Shown: piece after piece, positions 41,078 to 46,180 of the stretch
How the letters are laid out: each line of letters opens with the position of its first letter
Position numbering within the stretch: position 1 is the first letter of the stretch
Assembly (NCBI GenBank): GCA_021791245.1
Contig: JAJYWY010000017.1
Span: 1 to 46,180 of the forward strand
DNA: 46,180 bases
Direction of reading: 5' to 3'
Source: Microcaldota archaeon
Lineage (GTDB): Archaea; Micrarchaeota; Micrarchaeia; Micrarchaeales; CABMGC01
Program-made: the position numbers and the translations under genes
Notes under the pieces: generated by a model
Seen by the model: only the letters and a program-made list of their open reading frames with translations
Databases searched by the model: none
What the model was told of the DNA's origin: nothing

Positions 41078-42778
41078 TTAAAAGGTTTGCTTTCTTTCCT
41101 TTATCTCTGCAGTAACGTTGCCTATGAATGCATCAATATCGACCCCAAACTTCTGCTCCCCAGACCTGTTCCTAACTGCCAGCTTGCCAGATTCCTCCTC
41201 TTTCTTGCCTACTATTATCATGTAAGGTATCTTCCTCATCTGTGCATCACGTATTTTGTATTCAAGGGTCCTATCTGATTCGTCCAGTTCCACTCTTATG
41301 CCGCTGCTTCTTATTTTTTTGCTTGCTTCAATGGCAAATCCAATGTGCTGCTCGGACAGAGGTATCACTTCTACCTGCACTGGCGAAAGCCACGTAGGGA
41401 ACTTGCCCTGGTAGTGCTCAACCATTACCCCTATGAATCTCTCCAGTGTACCGAGCAGAGCCCTGTGTATTATTATAGGCGTATGCTGCTTGCCGTCTTC
41501 GCCCGTATATTCTAAGTTGAACCTTATTGGCAACTGGAAGTCTACCTGGACTGTTCCGCACTGCCATTTTCTCCCCATCGAATCGAAAGCATCAACATCT
41601 ATCTTAGGCCCATAAAACGCGCCTTCGCCTTCCTTTATCTCGTATCTTATCCCCTTCTTTTCAAGCGTCTTCTTTACTATGTCTGTTGCCCTCTGCCACA
41701 CCTTCTCGTCACCAAGATGATTCTCGGGCATTGTGGAAAGATTCATTATATACTTAAGGCCGAAGGTGTCATAGACCCTGCTTATAAGCTCTATTACAGA
41801 TTCAAGTTCTGCTTCTATCTGGTCCTCCTTTAGGAATATGTGTGCATCGTCCTGGACAAATTCCCTTACCCTAAACAGGCCGGTGAGCGCTCCGCTTATC
41901 TCGTTCCTGTACAGCCTGTCGAAGCACGCAGCCCTGAAAGGAAGCTCCTTATAGCTCCACTTCCTAGACTTATATATGAGTATTGTAGAAGGGCAGTTCA
42001 TGGGCTTCATGCCAAGCCGCTCTCCCTCAACGTCGACAAGGAACATGTTCTGGCTGAAGTGGTCAAGATGGCCGCTCACGCTCCACAATGCAATGTTTGA
42101 AAGCGCAGGCATGCTCACTTCCTTGTATCTTTTCTCTTCAAGCAGTTCGCGTATGAACTTAAGAAGTTCCATATATATTATGAGCCCGTTGTTGTGCCAA
42201 TAAACTGACCCTGGCGAAACTTCCTGGAAGCTGAAGAGATCAAGTTTCTCTCCTATAACCCTGTGGTCAGTATCCGGAAGGCCTGAAATGTCGCTCTTCC
42301 TTACTATAGAAGTGTCTATTTCCTTCTTCATCTGCCTTGGCTTCCCTTGCATCCCTTCAACGCTTTTAGTGCTGCCATATGTCTTGGACTGTTCTGCAAG
42401 AGGGTGGCCTTTTATCTTCATGCTCAGCCTCTTGTTCCATCCAAACGCAGATGAATGGTACTCTATGCCCTTCTCTTTAGCATTTTCCCGCATCTTATTT
42501 ATTATAGACATAGCGTCGTCAGGAGAGGCAAGGTTGCTGCTAAGGTGCGCAAAAGGATATATCACAAGGTTCTTCCTTTTCATTTTCTCCATGTACATAT
42601 ATGCATCGTCTATTGCCTTTGCAGCCTCTTCTATTCCGTCTCCTTTCTCAATAGACACGAGCATGACTAGCGCATCGTTTATCCTTATGGGTTTCTTTTC
42701 AGCAGGTTCATGCTTTGCAAGCTCGGGCTTTATTGGCTCGTACTCTATTTCATCGACATCTAGCTGAAGTATCCTCAT
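41078..42778 (-). CDS. thrS: Threonyl-tRNA synthetase, archaeal type
   Basis: Charges tRNA-Thr and edits mis-attached serine. The 566 residues begin 'MRILQLDVDEIEYEP', the archaeal DTD-like editing domain (about 1-140), followed by the class II core: motif 1 region 'ALSNIALWSVSGHLDHFSQN', 'MKPMNCPSTILIYKS' with the zinc Cys, motif 2 'LPFRAACFDRLYRNE..GAL', 'VREFVQDDAHIF' with the zinc His, motif 3 'HRALLGTLERFIGVMVEH', and the anticodon-binding domain from 'PVQVEVIPLSEQH'. ATG 42778 gives the family N-terminus; the open frame to 42871 is leader. It lies between eS1 and histone in one direction. Confidence 0.95.
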   Translation of the reverse strand: MRILQLDVDEIEYEPIKPELAKHEPAEKKPIRINDALVMLVSIEKGDGIEEAAKAIDDAYMYMEKMKRKNLVIYPFAHLSSNLASPDDAMSIINKMRENAKEKGIEYHSSAFGWNKRLSMKIKGHPLAEQSKTYGSTKSVEGMQGKPRQMKKEIDTSIVRKSDISGLPDTDHRVIGEKLDLFSFQEVSPGSVYWHNNGLIIYMELLKFIRELLEEKRYKEVSMPALSNIALWSVSGHLDHFSQNMFLVDVEGERLGMKPMNCPSTILIYKSRKWSYKELPFRAACFDRLYRNEISGALTGLFRVREFVQDDAHIFLKEDQIEAELESVIELISRVYDTFGLKYIMNLSTMPENHLGDEKVWQRATDIVKKTLEKKGIRYEIKEGEGAFYGPKIDVDAFDSMGRKWQCGTVQVDFQLPIRFNLEYTGEDGKQHTPIIIHRALLGTLERFIGVMVEHYQGKFPTWLSPVQVEVIPLSEQHIGFAIEASKKIRSSGIRVELDESDRTLEYKIRDAQMRKIPYMIIVGKKEEESGKLAVRNRSGEQKFGVDIDAFIGNVTAEIKERKQTF

Positions 42779-42893
42779 TTTATCAATGCATGAATAGTAA
42801 GAATATGAACACTTGTGACATCTCCCACCGCTACTATATTGATTTCTCCGACCTAGTGGCAAGGGCCGCAAGGCCAGAATAATGTTCTCGGTT
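42779..42893 (-). promoter_or_regulatory. Long structured leader of the ThrRS gene
   Basis: A TATA box on the minus strand (GTATAAAAAG, plus 42912-42921) predicts transcription from about 42893, leaving some 115 nt before the ATG, long for this window. The leader contains a GGCC-TTGC-GGCC hairpin (42864-42875) and further short complementary stretches. It might regulate ThrRS or contain a small RNA. In 42922-43049, the 3' side of eS1, I see nothing that I can support. Confidence 0.35.
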
Positions 42894-43049
42894 AATCATT
42901 TATCACATTCATCTTTTTATACTTTCCTAATGCTCTGCTATTCATCGCAGTGCGATATTCTGACTTTCATTAGGACAGGAGGACGTTAGTCTAAAGCACG
43001 GTGGATTTCTGCGTGTCACGCGATAAGAGGCAAATCCGTAGACATGATT

Positions 43050-43619
43050 CTACTTTCCGATCTCTATCCTTTTTAGCTCCAACTTTGCTATTGGTGCAAT
43101 CTTGTTTGACATCTTCTTCGCTTCTGCCTGAAGAGAGCCTGAGATAAGGTCTTTTATTGTATCATCAACTGTCTTCGACGCGGAATACTCTTTTAGGAAA
43201 TCCGCCATCAGTTTCCTTAGCACCTTCTGCTTTGCTTCCCCTATCTTGTTTGCTGCAACTATGAGCATCTTGAGCACGAAGCCCTTGCCTTCTTTATCCT
43301 TTAGCCCATTTACCGTGTATATTGCAGTGGTGTTTGTCCTCACAAGCGAATGCAGATAGCTGAAGCTGTTTTCTATATAGTTTATGCTTGAATGCGCAGC
43401 ATTGCCGCTGGCAGATTCTATCTTGAACCCTGCGGAGAGGAAATTATGCGAGGGATTCTTGGTCACGCCAAACAGGCTTATCTTTATTACCCTCCCAGTC
43501 ACGCTCTTTTCATCCGCTGCAGGTATTTCGCCCAGTACCACCTCTTCAAGAACCTTCGGTGCATAAAGAGTGAACCATTTCTTGCTCTTCCACTTATCTT
43601 GGGATTTCTGTGTAGCCAA
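43050..43619 (-). CDS. rps3ae: Ribosomal protein eS1 (S3Ae)
   Basis: Small-subunit protein specific to archaea and eukaryotes, at the mRNA exit side of the 30S platform. The 189 residues match in order: 'KWKSKKWFTLYAPKVLEEV', 'GEIPAADEKSVTGRVI', 'NFLSAGFKIESASG', 'YIENSFSYLHSLVRTNTTAI' and 'YTVNGLKDKEGKGFVLKML'. It starts 10 nt after the uS15 stop codon, so the two are one operon. No anomalies. Confidence 0.95.
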   Translation of the reverse strand: MATQKSQDKWKSKKWFTLYAPKVLEEVVLGEIPAADEKSVTGRVIKISLFGVTKNPSHNFLSAGFKIESASGNAAHSSINYIENSFSYLHSLVRTNTTAIYTVNGLKDKEGKGFVLKMLIVAANKIGEAKQKVLRKLMADFLKEYSASKTVDDTIKDLISGSLQAEAKKMSNKIAPIAKLELKRIEIGK

Positions 43620-43629
43620 TCAATCACAT

Positions 43630-44088
43630 TCATTTTACAAGTAGCGCTGCCTTTTCCGGATCATACTTCCAATCTGAAGGTAGAACTCCCTCTCTCTTGT
43701 AGTACTTCGAGAGCCGCCATACTTTTGATTCTACCCTAGTAAGGCCAAGTTTGTTATGAACATCATTCTTGTTTAACGAGAGGTGCCTTCTCATCCTGAC
43801 CGCTTCCCTTATGAGATCCATAAGATCCTGGGGAAATTCCGTTCCTACACCTTTCTCCTTTGCTATGCTGGCAAGCCGTTTTCCTAGAGCATGCCTAATA
43901 TTAGGTACATTATGCTTGTCCTTAAGGGTCTGCCCTATCACTGACAAGCGTGTTCCCTGTTTTGCATAGCTGACTATAAGATCCTCTATCTCCTGCTTTG
44001 ACATTCCGGCTTCCTTTGCTTTGACCAGGTCGAGGTTAGGCTTTCTAGATTTCGCCTTACCGTGTTTCTTAGTATGCATTCTTGCCAT
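43630..44088 (-). CDS. rps15: Ribosomal protein uS15
   Basis: Primary 16S rRNA-binding protein of the small-subunit platform. From ATG 44088 it has 152 residues: the archaeal N-terminal extension 'MARMHTKKHGKAKSRKP', then 'IEDLIVSYAKQGTRLSVIGQ', and the S15 core 'DLMDLIREAVRMRRHLSLNK' and 'GLTRVESKVWRLSKYYKREG'. The extension is standard for archaea and eukaryotes. An ACTTATAAACC TATA box (plus 44148-44157) lies upstream. It heads the run uS15, eS1, ThrRS, histone, although ThrRS may have its own promoter. Confidence 0.95.
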   Translation of the reverse strand: MARMHTKKHGKAKSRKPNLDLVKAKEAGMSKQEIEDLIVSYAKQGTRLSVIGQTLKDKHNVPNIRHALGKRLASIAKEKGVGTEFPQDLMDLIREAVRMRRHLSLNKNDVHNKLGLTRVESKVWRLSKYYKREGVLPSDWKYDPEKAALLVK

Positions 44089-44314
44089 TAAAACCACATG
44101 AAATCAGCAGAGAAAAAGTCTGCTAAGGGATTATATTGTGCAATAAGGTTTATAAGTATTATTACAAACGGCAGGAAAAGCCTTATACCGATTTGGAAAT
44201 CCTGCGGAAGGTTTTGCTGACTAATCCGAATTGTTTAATGCCTTTTGATGAACTAGGCTTTTTGCTATGCGTTTTGTATATGACAACCCCTCTATAGACA
44301 AACTAGGCAAAAGA

Positions 44315-44322
44315 TTTAAATA
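44315..44322 (+). promoter_or_regulatory. TATA box of the TFB gene
   Basis: TTTAAATA preceded by the purine-rich AAAAGA, which could be a BRE. It predicts a start near 44343 and an untranslated leader of about 55 nt. The stretch 44098-44396 otherwise holds only the divergent uS15 promoter. Confidence 0.6.
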
Positions 44323-44396
44323 CCTTTCTGTATTAGAAACTATTGCTAATTTTAGAAATATTTTTAAAGATTCCTATATCCAAAGAGATGAATTAG

Positions 44397-45488
44397 ATGA
44401 AAACCCAAGTAAAAAAAACTACAAAGAAGGATGCAAAAAAAAGCCCAGAAAAAAAAGCAGGGCAGAAGTCCCAAGTTATGCCAAAGGCAATTACTGCGCA
44501 AAAGGAGATGGAAGAGGAGTTTCTTGCACAGGAAGGGCTTGATGAGCAGAGCGTGAAGATAGTCAAGGGAAAGGTAGAGGGCGGAGTAAGGAAGTGCCCT
44601 AGCTGCGGAAGCACTGACATAATATTCGACAATGAGAGGGGGGAAGAGATATGCAACTCCTGCGGCCTTGTCATAGAAGAGAACATAACAGACGTAGGCC
44701 CAGAGTGGCGTGCGTTCGACGCTGACCAGAGAAATTCGAGGGCAAGGACTGGCGCTCCAATCAAATATACGAAGCTGAATAAAGGGCTAGTAACCGAAAT
44801 AGACATGTACAACAGGGACATACGAGGGGCAAAGCTGCCTTCAAAGAGGCAGGCTCAGCTGTATAGGCTTAGGAAATGGCATAAGAGGGCAAGCATAGCA
44901 ACATCGAGCGAGAGGAACTATCTTATAGCGCTTCCAGAATTGAACAGGGCAGCTTCATATCTCGGCTTGCCAGAGAACATAAGGGAGAGCGCAGCTCTGC
45001 TCTATAGGCAGTGCGTAAAGAACAACCTAATAAGGGGCAGGCCAATCGAGACAGTCGTTAATGCTGCGCTGTATGCAACATGCAGAAGCGCAGGAATGCC
45101 AAGGACGCTTGACGAGATAGCACAGATATCAGGGGTTCCAAAGAAGGAGATAGGCAGGGCATATAGGGTAATCTCCCACGAGCTTGGCCTGAAGATACCG
45201 CTTACGGATCCTGCGGGATACGTCCCACGATATGTTGCCGCGCTTAAGCTGAGCGGAGATGCACAGGAGAAATCAATGGAGCTGCTGAGAAGCGCAATGA
45301 AGAAAGGGCTTGTAAGCGGAAGGAGCCCTACCGGAGTATCGGCAGCCGCAGTGTATATAGCAGCTGCTTTGGTAGGCGAGAGGAGAACACAGAAAGAAGT
45401 GGCAAACGTCGCAGGAGTCACAGAAGTTACGATCAGAAATAGGTACAGGGAGCTGAAGAAGGAGCTTGATATAGATGTCAATCTCTGA
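44397..45488 (+). CDS. tfb: Transcription initiation factor TFB
   Basis: Archaeal TFIIB homologue that recruits RNA polymerase to TBP-bound promoters. The 363 residues have a lysine-rich N-terminal extension of about 60 residues, then the zinc ribbon (Cys 67, 70, 86, 89), the B-reader/linker 'VGPEWRAFDADQRNSRARTG', and two cyclin repeats (about 165-265 and 265-363) with 'YVPRYVAALKLS' and 'TGVSAAAVYIAAALVGERRT'. The extension is much longer than the few residues usual before the ribbon, and its codons include three runs of eight A. The only TFB in this window. Confidence 0.95.
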   Translation: MKTQVKKTTKKDAKKSPEKKAGQKSQVMPKAITAQKEMEEEFLAQEGLDEQSVKIVKGKVEGGVRKCPSCGSTDIIFDNERGEEICNSCGLVIEENITDVGPEWRAFDADQRNSRARTGAPIKYTKLNKGLVTEIDMYNRDIRGAKLPSKRQAQLYRLRKWHKRASIATSSERNYLIALPELNRAASYLGLPENIRESAALLYRQCVKNNLIRGRPIETVVNAALYATCRSAGMPRTLDEIAQISGVPKKEIGRAYRVISHELGLKIPLTDPAGYVPRYVAALKLSGDAQEKSMELLRSAMKKGLVSGRSPTGVSAAAVYIAAALVGERRTQKEVANVAGVTEVTIRNRYRELKKELDIDVNL

Positions 45489-45520
45489 TTCTCTCCTTTT
45501 GCCTTTTTCTTTTTACCTTT
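45489..45520 (+). terminator. T-rich terminator after TFB
   Basis: Pyrimidine-rich sequence with repeated T4-T5 blocks directly after the TFB stop codon, followed within 15 bp by the next gene, which therefore may need its own promoter or depend on read-through. Confidence 0.55.
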
Positions 45521-45532
45521 TGCAATGATAAC

Positions 45533-45973
45533 ATGTTGAGAAAGAATATGAATGCGGCATTGGGGCTTTTTGCATTGCTGCAGCTACTTCTCTTTCAGGG
45601 CGTGATCAGCTCCACTGTATATAATTACGCCCAATCCAACTCCATTTATCAGAATGCGTCAGCATATGTAAATTATGTCAATCAGAGCGGGTACATAATA
45701 TTCTATCCAAACCTGACTTCGGCATATTTATACCTGAACAAGGCGCAATCTTACCTTGTAAGCTCGCCGCAGAGTTCAGTCTTTTACAGCAACAAGGCAA
45801 TAAGCAGCGCACAAAGCCAATATAATGCAGTAAACAGCTACAAGGCTGAGACATTGTACGCAATGGCTGCAATCACTGCAATATCGGCAATATCACTCTA
45901 TATCCTGATTAAGCCTATAAAAAGGAGATTAAGAAGGCAGCAGCGCGGCAGAAGTTTGAAAAACAACGTGTAA
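45533..45973 (+). CDS. Small exported membrane protein, unknown
   Basis: 146 residues. An N-terminal signal-type segment ('ALGLFALLQLLLFQGVISS', about 9-27) is followed by an Asn/Ser/Tyr-rich ectodomain of about 80 residues with predicted helices ('LTSAYLYLNKAQSYLVSSP', 'SVFYSNKAISSAQSQYNAV') and a C-terminal membrane helix ('LYAMAAITAISAISLYILI') with an Arg/Lys-rich cytoplasmic tail. This is a type I membrane protein with the outside domain between two hydrophobic ends. It follows TFB by 44 nt. No family recognised. Confidence 0.65.
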   Translation: MLRKNMNAALGLFALLQLLLFQGVISSTVYNYAQSNSIYQNASAYVNYVNQSGYIIFYPNLTSAYLYLNKAQSYLVSSPQSSVFYSNKAISSAQSQYNAVNSYKAETLYAMAAITAISAISLYILIKPIKRRLRRQQRGRSLKNNV

Positions 45974-45982
45974 TTAATGTGT

Positions 45983-46062
45983 ATGAAATAAGGGGCAAGC
46001 CCCTTATAAACCCCTAGCACGAGGGGTTCCTCCCCCGACAAGTCGGGGGTATATCACCCCTC
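45983..46062. repeat. Palindromic left boundary of the IS200/IS605 element
   Basis: Three nested or adjacent palindromes: TAAGGGG-CAAG-CCCCTTA (45988-46005), CCCCCGAC/GTCGGGGG (46032-46049), and outer arms GAGGGG (46021-46026) with CCCCTC (46057-46062). IS200/IS605 transposases recognise such subterminal hairpins as single strands, and this block directly follows the transposase stop codon. The first 21 bp recur at 35984. Confidence 0.6.
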
Positions 46063-46065
46063 GAA

Positions 46066-46180
46066 TCAGTTGAATCGCAATTTCATCTGATGCGTATCTT
46101 CTCTCTGTTGCAAGAATGGTTCGTATGAAACGTCCTGCCTGCGAATGTAATTCTTTATCTTCTCTTCGTTGACGAAACCA
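46066..46180 (-). CDS. tnpA: IS200/IS605 TnpA (Y1 transposase), C-terminal fragment cut by the window
   Basis: The last 38 codons of a minus-strand gene whose 5' part is beyond the window. The encoded 'GFVNEEKIKNYIRRQ' resembles the C-terminal helix of IS200-type TnpA ('GxVxxExIKxYIxxQ'), followed by a short tail ending 'KLRFN'. TnpA is a single-strand HUH transposase using one Tyr. The Tyr and HUH motifs would lie upstream, outside the window, so the call rests on the C-terminal helix plus the adjacent palindromes. Confidence 0.55.
   Translation of the reverse strand, partial: GFVNEEKIKNYIRRQDVSYEPFLQQREDTHQMKLRFN

Noticed and set aside
42922-43049. Possible small RNA downstream of eS1 (CTGA and GATAA-like boxes)
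   Set aside because: I could not assemble consistent C/D or H/ACA boxes, a guide region or a promoter on either strand.
44267-44542. 91-codon plus-strand frame overlapping the start of tfb
   Set aside because: It runs through the TFB promoter and then reads the TFB lysine-rich region in another frame; no ribosome-binding site.
1-46180. CRISPR arrays, cas genes, rRNA genes and intact insertion sequences
   Set aside because: No regularly spaced repeats, Cas motifs, rRNA landmarks or complete transposase were found; only the TnpA fragment at the right edge and relic-like ends.

Overview
The window is archaeal and most likely comes from a small-genome DPANN-type archaeon. Affiliation with the Micrarchaeota is my inference from gene content and style. 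The archaeal markers are TFB, aRF1, an archaeal histone, the archaeal type of S-adenosylmethionine synthetase, deoxyhypusine synthase, SecF/SecD without SecA, Rad50, ribosomal proteins eS1 and uS15, an intron-containing tRNA-Phe, a short archaeal RNase P RNA, class III (pilin-type) signal peptides, and TATA-box promoters that often fit leaderless transcripts. Genes are short and tightly packed.

Layout. 1-3300: the 3' part of a very large secreted LamG/DUF2341-like surface protein; the window opens with a 19-G run inside its frame. 3375-5870 (-): four small helical proteins of unknown function, two of them paralogues. 5919-10138: deoxyhypusine synthase (-), then a type IV pilin-like protein, FtsZ and SAM synthetase (+). 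10201-12757 (-): a heptose kinase / heptose phosphatase pair and a two-domain cupin. 12923-14494 (-): a Hef-like helicase without a nuclease domain. 14547-14919: an apparent relic of an IS200/IS605 (TnpB-type) element, then tRNA-Phe. 14998-22625: Rad50 (+), SerRS-aRF1 (-), TldD-TldE (+). 22710-27356: an AbrB/PhoU-like regulator (-), diverging from an operon that holds the whole nicotinamide to NMN to NAD to NADP route (nicotinamide phosphoribosyltransferase, ankyrin protein, NMN adenylyltransferase, NAD kinase).

27518-29175: tRNA-Leu followed by a small island bounded by a 28-bp copy of the tRNA 3' end and carrying only an AbiE-type toxin-antitoxin pair. 29571-33469: a secreted CAP-domain protein and SecF-SecD. 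33570-37917: an accessory region with a probable glutamic (G1/eqolisin) peptidase, a minimal kinase-like protein, small orphans, short tandem repeats, a second copy of the IS605-like end motif, and a membrane transglutaminase-like protein. 38075-40853: an EamA transporter, a THUMP-FtsJ methyltransferase, RNase P RNA (-) and a BofA-like membrane protein. 40855-44088 (-): uS15, eS1, ThrRS and histone in one direction. 44397-45973: TFB and a small membrane protein. 45983-46180: the palindromic end and last codons of an IS200/IS605 TnpA transposase running out of the window.

The most unusual items are the tRNA-bounded AbiE island with a perfect palindrome upstream of its promoter, the repeated IS605/omega-RNA-like end motifs without an intact TnpB, the NAD(P) salvage operon with an embedded ankyrin protein, the archaeal glutamic peptidase next to SecDF, and the four-gene helical-protein cluster. 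All functional assignments come from motifs read by eye; no database search was possible.
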